Positions 36,725 to 47,961 of a DNA stretch of 64,000 nucleotides are shown piece after piece. Source of the DNA: DATAEE01 sp963725145 (GTDB lineage Bacteria; Acidobacteriota; Vicinamibacteria; Vicinamibacterales; 2-12-FULL-66-21). A program made the position numbers and the translations under genes. Below the pieces are notes generated by a model. The model did no database searches. It was not told where the DNA came from and saw only the letters and a program-made list of their open reading frames with translations. The DNA lies in the NCBI GenBank assembly GCA_963725145.1, contig CAVRXL010000013.1, positions 186,001-250,000 of the forward strand. The letters are read 5' to 3'. The stretch's first letter is position 1; each line of letters starts with the position of its first letter.

Positions 36725-37272
36725 GGCGGTGGACCCGGGACGTCGATCACGCGATCGGGAAACTCGCGGCGGAACGTCTCGGCGACGTCGCAGTCCCAGC
36801 AGACGAGCCGGTGCGTCGCGAGGATCTCGTCGATGCGCTCGGGCGCGATCCGATCGCACGGAATCGTCCGGCCGTCTGCCGCGCGGAACGCCGGCTTGTG
36901 CCCGACCGCCGGCACCCCCGAGATGGTCGCCCCGCACAGCGCGCAGGGCTGGCCGGTGAACACGTCGGCGAGGATCGTCTCGATCCGCGTTTCGGCCGGG
37001 TCCCGCTCGATCTGCGGCACGCAGGCCTGATCGCATCCGGCACGCTCCGGCCAGCGCGAACAGGACGCGAGCTGCACGTCGGCCGCATCCTGCGTGAGCG
37101 CCGTCAGGGCGGCATGTCCCGTGTCCACGCGGACCGCCGCGGCCTTCCGGGTTTCCGGACACTGGATCACATGCACGCCGTGGTAGGTCCGCCACGCGCG
37201 AACGCTGGTGATGATGAAAAAGACGACGACCGTGCCGAACACGCCGAGGACGAGAAGAGTTGCGGCGTCCAT
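36718..37272 (-). CDS. Cys-rich membrane-anchored hypothetical protein
   Basis: A 184-residue protein with one N-terminal helix (residues 4-24) and a soluble region with several cysteines: C-S in ASCSRW, GCDQAC, C-A-L-C, C-W-D-C and a C-terminal PPPC. The paired cysteines suggest metal or disulfide chemistry. I do not recognise a family. It is encoded between the VIT-type transporter and the Rieske gene in the nifJ operon, so a role in iron-sulfur or cytochrome assembly is possible but is inference. Confidence 0.65.
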   Translation of the reverse strand: MDAATLLVLGVFGTVVVFFIITSVRAWRTYHGVHVIQCPETRKAAAVRVDTGHAALTALTQDAADVQLASCSRWPERAGCDQACVPQIERDPAETRIETILADVFTGQPCALCGATISGVPAVGHKPAFRAADGRTIPCDRIAPERIDEILATHRLVCWDCDVAETFRREFPDRVIDVPGPPPC

Positions 37273-37275
37273 GAT

Positions 37276-37857
37276 TCAATCTCCCTGGATGAGCGCAGCA
37301 GCGGCCGCGCCGGCGCCGTACGCCGCCGCGGCGACGATGGCGCCAAGCCCGAGCATTTCCAAACCCGCGATCCACCATCGATCGACCGTGACGAGCGCGC
37401 GCGCCGCGCCGACGGCGAACAACATCGTGAGCGTAAGCGCCGACGACAGCACGAATCGCGGCGCGTCGACCGAGACCAGATACGGGACCAGCGGGACGGT
37501 GCCCGCGACGACGAACGCCAGAAATGTCGCGACGCCGTGCCGGATGGGTCGCGCCTCTTCCTCCGGCAACGCCTGCGCGGCACGCGCACTCTCGTCGGAC
37601 CGGATGCCCAGGTAGTTGCCCACGCCCATCGACAACCCGTCGGCGAGCAGGTTGGCGGCGCCGACGATGAGGACGGCTCGACCTCGAGAGGGCGCCTCCG
37701 GCGACGCCGGCGACCACGGCAAAAGTGGTGATGATCCCGTCGTTCGCGCCGTACACCAGGTCCCGGAGGTAGTGCCGCGCCAGACCGACGAGGTTCCGCG
37801 GCTCGACGTGGTTCGAGACGCGTGCGGGACGGATGGCCTGCAGACGACGCCGGGCGG

Positions 37858-37861
<4 letters not shown>
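37276..37861 (-). CDS. VIT1/CCC1-family iron or manganese transporter (frameshifted)
   Basis: A protein of about 195 residues after correction, with five helices, of the vacuolar iron transporter family. The N-terminal signature is RDLVYGANDGIITTFAVVAGVAGG. A missing base near 37700 shifts the frame, after which SRGRAVLIVGAANLLADGL, MGVGNYLGIRSDE and further helices follow to the stop at 37276. These proteins move Fe2+ or Mn2+ out of the cytoplasm. The ATG at 37861 probably overlapped the nifJ stop in ATGA form. Confidence 0.85.
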
Positions 37862-41468
<3,607 letters not shown>

Positions 41469-41513
41469 GTTCCCTCCCTCGTCACGTGTCAGCGTGCTGT
41501 TGGCTGAGGAAGG

Positions 41514-41528
41514 GCAACGGGTGTGCCA
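41514..41528 (-). promoter_or_regulatory. Sigma54 promoter of the nifJ operon
   Basis: On the minus strand TGGCACACCCGTTGC is a near-perfect -24/-12 promoter. The predicted start near 41502 gives a leader of about 34 bases to the nifJ ATG at 41468. Confidence 0.75.
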
Positions 41529-41605
41529 GCGTTACCCGTCTGGCGAGCCTCGTAAGTCACTCAGCCGTCAGTGCTTCCAGGGGCGTGCCGGGACGCAGAT
41601 TCGGG

Positions 41606-41621
41606 TGCCGGATTTCCGGCG
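41606..41621. promoter_or_regulatory. Palindromic candidate activator site (UAS)
   Basis: TGCCGGATTTCCGGCG matches the recurring palindrome with one mismatch. It lies 78 bases upstream of the nifJ -24 element. Confidence 0.5.
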
Positions 41622-41875
41622 GGCGAGTCGGTAGGCCGCTCCCAGCACGCGCACGACTCGCAGGTCGTTTCGTCGACCAGGGGAGGCGGTGTCTCTCTCG
41701 ATGGATGAAGACACGACCAGAACGCCGGTCGGCCGGCGGCTTGGATGGCCACGCGTCCGCCGAAACGACTCCAACGGCAGTTCCACGCGACATGTCGAAC
41801 GACAATCGTGTGCATAGGCAACCTCGCGCTACAATGCGCCGCTACCATGTCAGGCAAGCCACGTGCCCGGGCTGG

Positions 41876-41891
41876 TGCCGGCAATCCGGCA
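41876..41891. promoter_or_regulatory. Palindromic candidate activator site (UAS)
   Basis: TGCCGGCAATCCGGCA has perfect arms. It ends 40 bases before the -24/-12 element at 41931. Confidence 0.55.
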
Positions 41892-41930
41892 GATTGGCGA
41901 GGCGACGCAAGGACTTAGGAGGTCATCTCG

Positions 41931-41945
41931 TGGCACCCCCTTTGC
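41931..41945 (+). promoter_or_regulatory. Sigma54 promoter of the second cytochrome operon
   Basis: TGGCACCCCCTTTGC is a near-perfect -24/-12 promoter. The predicted start near 41957 is two bases before the ATG at 41959, so that short gene would be leaderless or start further in, at 42025. Confidence 0.7.
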
Positions 41946-41958
41946 GACTCGCGCCGCC

Positions 41959-42198
41959 ATGAGTCCAGTGGCTCGCGCGCTCGAGGAACGGTTCGGTGAG
42001 GTGTGTCGCACGGAGATCGCGCGGATGACCCGGAAGACGCGAGGCCTGTCGTCGAACGAGCGTCTCGCGCTGCAGGACCTGTCCCTTCAGGTCGTGCAGG
42101 CAATCGCCACGCGCGCCGGCGCCGCGCTCGGAGAGCCGGACGGCGAGGCTCTCGCCCCGGTCGTGGCGCGGTTGTTTGACGTCAGGGAGGTTCCATGA
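41959..42198 (+). CDS. Small helical protein, GluTR dimerisation domain-like
   Basis: A 79-residue protein, all helix and charged, with no signal peptide. R-x-L-E-E-R-F-G-E-V-C-R-x-E, LSSNERLALQDLS and VVARLF resemble the C-terminal dimerisation domain of glutamyl-tRNA reductase (HemA) by eye. That would be a curious link between haem synthesis and a cytochrome operon, but the similarity is weak. An alternative start at 42025 has GGAG upstream and would give 57 residues. The stop overlaps the ATG of the monohaem cytochrome gene, which supports coupling. Confidence 0.5.
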   Translation: MSPVARALEERFGEVCRTEIARMTRKTRGLSSNERLALQDLSLQVVQAIATRAGAALGEPDGEALAPVVARLFDVREVP

Positions 42199-42542
42199 AG
42201 CGTGGGACGGCGGTTATCGCGGGAATGATCGTCGCGGCCTTTGCGGCTCCGGCGATGGCGGGTCAGAAGGATGACCAGGTCGCAAAAGGGATGAAAGTCT
42301 ACGAGCAGCAGAAGTGCTCGCTCTGTCATTCGATCGACGGCAAAGGCAACAAGAAGGGACCGCTCGACGATGTCGGGAGCCGGCTCTCGGCTGAAGAGAT
42401 CCGCCAGTGGATGGTGAATCCCAAGGAAATGACCGAGAAGACGAAAGCCGAGCGCAAGCCTCCCATGAAGGCGTATCCGAACCTGCCGAAGGACGAGCTC
42501 GACGCCCTCGTCGCGTATATGCAGAGCCTCAAGAAGAAGTAA
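42195..42542 (+). CDS. Monohaem cytochrome c, paralogue 2
   Basis: A 115-residue periplasmic class I cytochrome c with a signal peptide (cut near AMAGQKD) and the haem site C-S-L-C-H near residue 42. The RKPPM segment probably supplies the Met ligand. It is closely related to the proteins at 29229 and 53007. It comes first of the cytochromes in its operon, 13 bases before the 11-haem gene, and probably shuttles electrons from that membrane complex. Confidence 0.92.
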   Translation: MKRGTAVIAGMIVAAFAAPAMAGQKDDQVAKGMKVYEQQKCSLCHSIDGKGNKKGPLDDVGSRLSAEEIRQWMVNPKEMTEKTKAERKPPMKAYPNLPKDELDALVAYMQSLKKK

Positions 42543-42555
42543 TATTCGCTTCTCG

Positions 42556-43800
42556 ATGGCTCTTCGGCTCATAGCGGCGGGCGCGGCGGCACTGGCGCTG
42601 ACTGCGTCCGTCGCAGCGCAGCCCGCGGTCCGCCCCCCCGCGAACGACGATTGCCTCGCCTGTCATTCGGATCCGTCGGCGGCCCGCGCCGGCGGCCAGC
42701 CGGTCGTCGTCCTGCCCGAGAAATACGCCGCGTCGGTGCATGCGCCGCTCGCGTGCGTGGACTGTCACGCCGATCTGGCGAAGCTCACCGAGTTCCCGCA
42801 CCCGGAGAAGCTGGCGCGAGTGTCCTGCGCCGTGTGCCACGACGACGCGACGTCGAAGTACGACCGTGGCGTGCACGCGCGGGCGCGCCGCGCGGATCCG
42901 GCGAGCCCCGCGGCCGGCTGCGTCGACTGTCACACGGCGCACGAGATCAAGCCCGCTTCCGACCCGTCGTCCACGACCTACAAGCTCAATCTCGTAGGCA
43001 CGTGCGCGCGCTGCCACGGCGATCCCGCGATCATCAGCCGGGGGATCGAGGCCGGGAACGTGGCCGCGACGTTTCACGACAGCATCCACGGACGGGCCCT
43101 CGAGAAAGCGGGGCTGATCGTCGCGCCGTCGTGCGGCGACTGCCATCGGACCCACGACATCCTTCCAAAGAGCGACCCGGAGAGTCCGGTCCACCGGATG
43201 AAGGTGCCGTCGACGTGCGGCACGTGTCATGCGGGCGTTGGGCAGTTGTTTGCGGCCAGCGTCCACGGCGCGGCGCTGGCGCGAGGCATGCCGAGCGCGC
43301 CGGCGTGCCAGACGTGCCACACCGCGCACGGCATCCAGCGCACGGAGCGCGAGGGCTGGCAGCTCGGAGCGGTCGAGGAGTGCGGCACGTGCCACGCGCA
43401 GGCGCTCCGCACCTATCGCGACACGTTCCACGGCCAGGTTCAGTCGCTCGGCTTCGCGCGGATCGCGAAGTGCGCCGACTGCCATACGGCGCACGCCATC
43501 CACCCGAAGGACGATCCGCGGTCCAGCGTGTCGCCGGCGCACGTGGTCGCCACGTGCCGCCAGTGCCATCCGTCGGCGACCGAGAACGTCGTGGGGTACG
43601 ATCCGCACGCCGACAAACGCGACCGGGCGCGGTCGCCGCACGTGTACTACGTGGCGCAGGCCATGAACGTGCTGCTCGCGGGTGTGTTCACCTTCTTCGG
43701 CCTGCACACGACGCTGTGGTTCTGGCGCGGATTTCGCGAGCGGCGATCTGCGGCCGTTCCGGAGCAACGGAATGACGACGACCGCGGCGCCGCCGAGTGA
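42556..43800 (+). CDS. Membrane-anchored 11-haem cytochrome c
   Basis: A 414-residue periplasmic cytochrome with eleven CxxCH motifs, from CLACH near residue 33 to CRQCH near residue 335. Many are followed by T-A-H or R-T-H (CVDCHTAHEI, CGDCHRTHDI, CQTCHTAHGI, CADCHTAHAI), a repeat pattern that suggests growth by internal duplication. A signal peptide (residues 1-21) and one C-terminal membrane helix (MNVLLAGVFTFFGLHTTLWF) fix its topology. It overlaps the cytochrome b gene by 29 bases and should pass electrons from that subunit to periplasmic acceptors. Confidence 0.93.
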   Translation: MALRLIAAGAAALALTASVAAQPAVRPPANDDCLACHSDPSAARAGGQPVVVLPEKYAASVHAPLACVDCHADLAKLTEFPHPEKLARVSCAVCHDDATSKYDRGVHARARRADPASPAAGCVDCHTAHEIKPASDPSSTTYKLNLVGTCARCHGDPAIISRGIEAGNVAATFHDSIHGRALEKAGLIVAPSCGDCHRTHDILPKSDPESPVHRMKVPSTCGTCHAGVGQLFAASVHGAALARGMPSAPACQTCHTAHGIQRTEREGWQLGAVEECGTCHAQALRTYRDTFHGQVQSLGFARIAKCADCHTAHAIHPKDDPRSSVSPAHVVATCRQCHPSATENVVGYDPHADKRDRARSPHVYYVAQAMNVLLAGVFTFFGLHTTLWFWRGFRERRSAAVPEQRNDDDRGAAE

Positions 43801-44617
43801 GCGGCACTACGTCAGATTCGGCCGGGCCGAGCGGCTGCTGCACGCCGGGCTGATGACGAGCTTTCTCGGGCTGGCGCTGACCGGCCTGCCGCTGCTCTTC
43901 AGCGACATGCGGTGGGCGGCGCTGCTCGCGCGCCTCTTCGGCGGCTTCGCCGTCGCCGGCTGGCTCCACCGGTTCTTCGCGATCGTCATGATCGCCGTCT
44001 TTACCATTCACGTCGCCCGAGTCGCGTACCGGATCTTCGTGCGGGGCGAGGCGGGCCTGCTCTGGGGACCCGGGTCGATGGTCCCGCAGCCGCGAGACAT
44101 CAGGGAGCTGTACCAGCACACGCGGTGGTTCCTCGGGCTGGGGCCGCGTCCCGAATTCGACCGCTACACCTACTGGGAGAAGTTCGACTACTGGGCCGTG
44201 TTCTGGGGGATGCTGATCATCGGCGGCTCGGGGCTGATCCTCTGGTTCCCTCCCGCCTTCGCCCGGATCCTGCCCGGGTGGATGTTCAACGTCGCCCTCC
44301 TCGTACATGGCGAGGAGGCGCTGCTCGCGGTGGGCTTCATCTTCACCATTCATTTCTTCAATGGTCATCTGCGGCCCGGGAAGTTCCCCATGGATCTCGT
44401 CATCTTCACGGGCGTCGTGAGCGAGCACGAGATGCGGGATGAGCGCGCGCTCGAACTGGAACGTCTCCGAAGCGAAGGAGCGCTCGAGGCCAAGGTCGCG
44501 CCGCCACCGACCCGGCGGCAGATGCGGACCGGATACGTGGTCGGCGGGATCGCGGTCGGGATCGGCCTCGGGCTCGTCGTCCTGATAATCTACGCGCTCG
44601 TTCTCGGAGGCCATTGA
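43772..44617 (+). CDS. Di-haem cytochrome b, formate dehydrogenase gamma/cyt b561 type
   Basis: A 281-residue membrane protein with four core helices and a fifth at the C-terminus. Histidines in ERLLHAGLM, GWLHRFFAIV, FTIHVARV and LLVHGEEALLAV are candidates for two b-haems. A long loop with P-R-P-E-F-D-R-Y-T-Y-W-E-K-F-D-Y-W is typical of this family. It starts inside the 11-haem gene, and its TGA overlaps the ATG of the next cytochrome. Together the three genes look like a quinol dehydrogenase complex that feeds a multihaem chain. Confidence 0.88.
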   Translation: MTTTAAPPSERHYVRFGRAERLLHAGLMTSFLGLALTGLPLLFSDMRWAALLARLFGGFAVAGWLHRFFAIVMIAVFTIHVARVAYRIFVRGEAGLLWGPGSMVPQPRDIRELYQHTRWFLGLGPRPEFDRYTYWEKFDYWAVFWGMLIIGGSGLILWFPPAFARILPGWMFNVALLVHGEEALLAVGFIFTIHFFNGHLRPGKFPMDLVIFTGVVSEHEMRDERALELERLRSEGALEAKVAPPPTRRQMRTGYVVGGIAVGIGLGLVVLIIYALVLGGH

Positions 44618-45978
44618 TGGCGTTGTCGCCGCGACTGTCTCATCCGATCACGATGGTCGGGGCGGGTCTGGCCACGATCGGCGCGGTGCTCGTCCTGACC
44701 GTGTTCGCGCTCGATCTGTTCGGCTTTCATACCAATCCCTACATCGGCATTCTGGTGTTCCTCGTGCTGCCGGCCATCTTCCTCCTCGGGCTCGCGCTCA
44801 TGCCGCTCGGTTTCTGGCTGAACCGCCGGCGCGAGCGTGCCGGCCGGGGACCGGCCCACTGGCCGTCAATCGATTTGAACCATCCGTCGACGCGCCGGGC
44901 GGTTCTCGGGATCGCCGTGCTCACGTTCGTCAACGTGGTCATCGTGTCGCTCGCCTCGTACCGCGGCATCGAGTACATGGACTCGGTGGGCTTCTGCGGT
45001 CAGGTCTGCCACGAGGTGATGGAACCGGAGTTTGCGGCGTACCAGGACGGCCCGCACTCCCGCGTCACCTGCGTGCAGTGCCACATCGGGTCGGGCGCAT
45101 CCTGGTTCGTCAAGTCGAAGCTGTCCGGCGCGCGGCAGGTCGTCGCCGTGCTCGCGAACTCCCACAGCCGGCCGATCCCGTCTCCGGTGTCGGACCTCCG
45201 TCCGGCGCGCGACACCTGCGAGCAATGCCACTGGCCCGAGAAGTTTCACGGCGACAAGGTAAACGTGCGCCGGGAGTACGCCTCGGACGAAGCCAACACC
45301 GAGACGGTGATGACCCTGCGCGTTCACGTCGGCGGCGGCAGCGAGAGGCTGGGCATCGCGACCGGCATCCACTGGCACATGAACGTCGCGAATCGGATCG
45401 AGTACGTCGCCACCGACGACAAACGCCAGACGATCCCCTGGGTGCGCCTGACCGACCGTCAAGGCAACGTGCGCGAGTTCCGCGTACCCGATGTGTCTGA
45501 GGACGCGATCGCGCGCGGGGAGCGTCGCCTGATGGACTGCATGGACTGCCACAACCGGCCGAGCCACCCCTTCGATCCGTCGCCCGAGCGGGCCGTAGAT
45601 GACGCCATCGCGCTCGGTGACATCTCGCGCGAGCTGCCGTTCATCCGGCGGGAAGCGGTCGCGGCGCTCACCGAGCGGTACGACACTCGGGAGGCGGCTG
45701 AAGCCCGCATCGCCGAGCGGCTGCGCGGGTTCTACGCGAAGAACTACCCGCCGGTGGCCTCCAGCCGCGGCGCCGCACTTGAACGGGCGGTCGGCCGGAC
45801 CCAGGCACTCTACCGGCGGAACGTCTTTCCACGCATGAACGTCGGGTGGGGGACCTACGCGAACAACATCGGGCACAACAGCGGCCCGGGCTGTTTCCGC
45901 TGCCACGACGACAACCACAAGTCACCCGACGGCGCGGTCATCCGCCAGGAATGCGATTTGTGCCACACCATCGAATGA
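44617..45978 (+). CDS. NapC/NirT-like six-haem cytochrome c with a CX3CH site
   Basis: A 453-residue protein with two or three N-terminal membrane helices (about residues 10-35, 40-65 and 90-110), then a periplasmic cytochrome. The first haem motif is C-G-Q-V-C-H (CX3CH), followed by EVMEPEF as in NapC/NirT quinol dehydrogenases; five normal motifs follow (CVQCH, CEQCH, CMDCH, CFRCH, CDLCH). A 150-residue haem-free insert lies between the third and fifth motifs. It completes the operon. The CX3CH site may need its own lyase or tolerant Ccm machinery; the family is known for an unusual first haem. Confidence 0.88.
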   Translation: MALSPRLSHPITMVGAGLATIGAVLVLTVFALDLFGFHTNPYIGILVFLVLPAIFLLGLALMPLGFWLNRRRERAGRGPAHWPSIDLNHPSTRRAVLGIAVLTFVNVVIVSLASYRGIEYMDSVGFCGQVCHEVMEPEFAAYQDGPHSRVTCVQCHIGSGASWFVKSKLSGARQVVAVLANSHSRPIPSPVSDLRPARDTCEQCHWPEKFHGDKVNVRREYASDEANTETVMTLRVHVGGGSERLGIATGIHWHMNVANRIEYVATDDKRQTIPWVRLTDRQGNVREFRVPDVSEDAIARGERRLMDCMDCHNRPSHPFDPSPERAVDDAIALGDISRELPFIRREAVAALTERYDTREAAEARIAERLRGFYAKNYPPVASSRGAALERAVGRTQALYRRNVFPRMNVGWGTYANNIGHNSGPGCFRCHDDNHKSPDGAVIRQECDLCHTIE

Positions 45979-45993
45979 ATGACGTCAGGCGAC

Positions 45994-46014
45994 TAGGCAC
46001 TAGGCACTGGGCAC
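45994..46014. repeat. Three tandem 7-bp units
   Basis: TAGGCAC, TAGGCAC and TGGGCAC stand end to end in the short gap between convergent genes. It is a simple-sequence intergenic repeat of no known function. Confidence 0.55.
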
Positions 46015-46026
46015 TCGGGATCGGGA

Positions 46027-46401
46027 TCAACGCCTTCCAACGAGAATCGCGGCCATCTCTCCCTTGTTCAGAAACGAGAGGATGTCGTCTTCCTCTCGAG
46101 TCGTGCAGCCCAGGAGCAGCTTCAGTTCCGCGTCTCGTCTTCTCAGGTCAAACGTGCACACCACACCGGTGATGCTCTTTGGCTCCAGCGATCCCACCCA
46201 GACATCGATGCCTTCACCGTCAGCGGCGGCGGTTGTACCCGTCAAATACCCGTAGGCCACCGGGTAGATCGCTTCGGGAACCGTCGGGTGCGTTGTACCT
46301 TTCGGCCGGTCAATGACGATCTCTGAGGTGCCGACGAGCTGTTCGGCGGCGGCCCAGAATCTGGCCGGGACCTGGGGTGGTGCGCCGTCACGAATGGGCA
46401 T
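46027..46401 (-). CDS. Small inorganic pyrophosphatase-like protein
   Basis: A 124-residue cytoplasmic protein resembling a shortened family I inorganic pyrophosphatase. The features VIDRPKGTTHP, YPVAYGYLTGTTAADGEGIDVWVGS recall the active site of Ppa (KGSxxK ... YPxDYGFxxxTxxxDGDPLD), with D-G-E-G-I-D-V in place of DGDPLD. It ends with KGEMAAILVGRR. At about two thirds of normal length it may be an altered phosphatase. It lies four bases after the sigma54 activator gene and is the last gene of that operon. Confidence 0.7.
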   Translation of the reverse strand: MPIRDGAPPQVPARFWAAAEQLVGTSEIVIDRPKGTTHPTVPEAIYPVAYGYLTGTTAAADGEGIDVWVGSLEPKSITGVVCTFDLRRRDAELKLLLGCTTREEDDILSFLNKGEMAAILVGRR

Positions 46402-46405
46402 GCCT

Positions 46406-47494
46406 TCAGGCCGTCGCTGCGAGCGGCGGAGCGTCGGCCGTGGGTGGGACCACCTCGTCGCCGTCCTCGGTCAGACCGCACCGTGCGATGCGATCCCCGA
46501 GCGTCGACCGCTTGATCTTGAGCAGCTCCGCCGCCTTCGACTTGTTCCCCGACGTGACCCTCAGCGCCCACGTGATCAGGTTGGCCTCGACGTCGCGCAG
46601 CCGATCGTCGAGCGAGATGCTCGTGACGGCCGGCGTCGTGTCGGCGGGTTGGATCTCCGGCTGGGTGGGACTCTCCGACCCGGCCTCGATCGGATACGGC
46701 GCCGGGGACGCCTGAAAGATCAGGCTGGCCGCGACGCACCCGAGCCTGACGGCGCCGCACGTCGAGATCTGCGCCATCCGTTCGCAGGCGTTCTCGAGCT
46801 CGCGCACGTTGCCCGGCCAGTCGTATCGCATGAACAGCTGGCGGACGACCGGTGACACGTCGGGCATGTCCTCGCCGCGCTGACGGAAGTACCGGCGGAG
46901 GAACGCATCGGTCAGGACCGGAATGTCCTCCCGGCGCTCGCGCAGCGGCGGGAGGACGATGGGCAGCACGTTCAGGCGGTAGAACAGATCCTCGCGGAAC
47001 TTGCCGTCGGCTACGAGCTGCCGGAGGTCGCGCTTGCTGCCCGTGATGATACGCACGTCCACCGGAATCGTGTGCGTGCCGCCTACGCGCTCGACCACGC
47101 GGTTCTGAATGACGCGCAGCAGCTTGACCTGCATCGACAGCGGCACATCGTCGATGTCGTCGAGGAAGATCGTCCCACCCTGCGCGAGCTCGAAGCGGCC
47201 CGCCTTCTCTCGAATGGCGCCCGTGAACGCCCCGCGCTCGTGGCCGAACAGCTCCGTCTCGATCAGGTTCTCGGAGAACAGCGCGCAGCTCACGGCGACG
47301 AACGGCCGATGCCGCCTCGGGCTCGCATGGTGGATCATGTTGGCAATCACTTCCTTGCCGGTGCCGCTCTCGCCCGTGACGAGGACGCTGCTCTGGCTGT
47401 CGGCGATCACCCGCACGAAGTCGAACACGGCCCGCATCCTGGGGCTCGAGCCAACGACGACGTTCTCGACGGCGAATGCTGATGAACTGCGCAT
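46406..47494 (-). CDS. Sigma54-dependent activator without sensor domain
   Basis: A 362-residue enhancer-binding protein consisting of an AAA+ domain and a Fis-type helix-turn-helix. Walker A is GESGTGKE (41-48), the sigma54-contact loop is GAFTGA (88-93), and the R-finger region is FREDLFYRLNVLPI. Walker B reads FLDDIDD, with Asp where Glu normally activates water. The HTH (SGNKSKAAELLKIKRSTL) is near residues 320-340. There is no receiver, GAF or PAS domain, so it is either constitutively active or controlled by a partner or by its level. It is in an operon with an Nfu-type gene behind a sigma54 promoter. It is the natural candidate to read the palindromic sites in this window. Confidence 0.93.
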   Translation of the reverse strand: MRSSSAFAVENVVVGSSPRMRAVFDFVRVIADSQSSVLVTGESGTGKEVIANMIHHASPRRHRPFVAVSCALFSENLIETELFGHERGAFTGAIREKAGRFELAQGGTIFLDDIDDVPLSMQVKLLRVIQNRVVERVGGTHTIPVDVRIITGSKRDLRQLVADGKFREDLFYRLNVLPIVLPPLRERREDIPVLTDAFLRRYFRQRGEDMPDVSPVVRQLFMRYDWPGNVRELENACERMAQISTCGAVRLGCVAASLIFQASPAPYPIEAGSESPTQPEIQPADTTPAVTSISLDDRLRDVEANLITWALRVTSGNKSKAAELLKIKRSTLGDRIARCGLTEDGDEVVPPTADAPPLAATA

Positions 47495-47502
47495 GGCGGC
47501 TC

Positions 47503-47727
47503 CTAGACGATCTCGAGGCGCTCAAACCCCTGGATTTCGTCGCGCAACGCCGTTTCGACGCCGAGATAGAGCGTCATGTGTGCGCTGGGGCATCCCGAGC
47601 ACATGCCGCTCAAACGGACGCGGGCAGTGTTTCCCTCGACGGCGACCAACTGGATGTCGCCGCCGTCGGCCTGCATGTACGGCCGGATTCGCTGAAGCAC
47701 GCCCTCTACGCGTTCGCGGGAGATCAT
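47503..47727 (-). CDS. NifU C-terminal domain (Nfu-type) iron-sulfur protein
   Basis: A 74-residue stand-alone NFU domain with the cluster-binding C-x2-C in GMCSGCPSAH. Nfu proteins carry [4Fe-4S] or [2Fe-2S] clusters to client enzymes, fitting the many Fe-S proteins encoded nearby. The ATG at 47727 was chosen because the family begins with RERVEGVLQRIRPYMQADGGDIQL and an AAAGGATG-like site precedes it; a longer frame upstream would run over the promoter. It starts the nfu-activator-pyrophosphatase operon. A cluster-carrying partner of the activator is a tempting idea but has no direct evidence. Confidence 0.88.
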   Translation of the reverse strand: MISRERVEGVLQRIRPYMQADGGDIQLVAVEGNTARVRLSGMCSGCPSAHMTLYLGVETALRDEIQGFERLEIV

Positions 47728-47782
47728 CTCGGCATCCTTTCTGGCGAAGAACTTGCGAGACTGACCCTGAAAGGTTCGTCTC

Positions 47783-47798
47783 TGCCGAGATCCCGGCA
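47783..47798. promoter_or_regulatory. Palindromic site touching the -12 element
   Basis: TGCCGAGATCCCGGCA has TGCCG/CGGCA arms and abuts the -12 side of the nfu promoter at 47799. A site in this place would block rather than help sigma54 polymerase, so it may be used for autorepression by the activator. Confidence 0.45.
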
Positions 47799-47813
47799 GC
47801 AACAGGTATGCCA
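47799..47813 (-). promoter_or_regulatory. Sigma54 promoter of the nfu-activator operon
   Basis: On the minus strand TGGCATACCTGTTGC, followed by T, is a near-perfect -24/-12 promoter. Start near 47787, about 60 bases before the nfu ATG at 47727. Confidence 0.75.
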
Positions 47814-47888
47814 CGCCCGCGTTCGGGGGAAAGCCGGCAATAAGGGGGTTTTGGGCCGAGACGGGCCGTCGAGCGGGCCGCGTGGGGA

Positions 47889-47913
47889 ATTCTCCCCGGC
47901 CGGCGGGGAGAAT
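47889..47913. repeat. Strong inverted repeat downstream of TPR gene
   Basis: ATTCTCCCC and GGGGAGAAT form a 9-bp stem around GGCCGGC. It lies 49 bases after the stop of the TPR gene (which ends at 47962, minus strand) and upstream of the nfu promoter. It may end or protect the TPR transcript; no T-tract follows. Confidence 0.45.
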
Positions 47914-47961
47914 CCCGGTTTTCACTGACCGGGGCTCCACCACGGACCCCGGCTCGGTTGC

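Larger units (their letters stand above)
41469..41958. other. 490-base regulatory region between divergent cytochrome/PFOR operons
   Basis: No convincing gene is visible in this gap. It holds a sigma54-type promoter on each strand (41514-41528 leftwards, 41931-41945 rightwards) and two copies of the recurring palindrome (41606-41621 and 41876-41891). A TACAAT hexamer at 41830-41835 could be a weak -10 element. Between 41640 and 41830 I see nothing further. The symmetry suggests co-regulation of the nifJ operon and the cytochrome operon. Confidence 0.6.

Noticed and set aside
41852..41866. AGGCAAGCCACGTGC as another sigma54 promoter
   Set aside because: The near-perfect element at 41931 with the palindrome upstream explains this region better.
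47728..47943. N-terminal extension of the Nfu protein
   Set aside because: The extra 72 residues are Pro/Arg-rich, unlike any Nfu start, and cover the sigma54 promoter. The ATG at 47727 fits the family.
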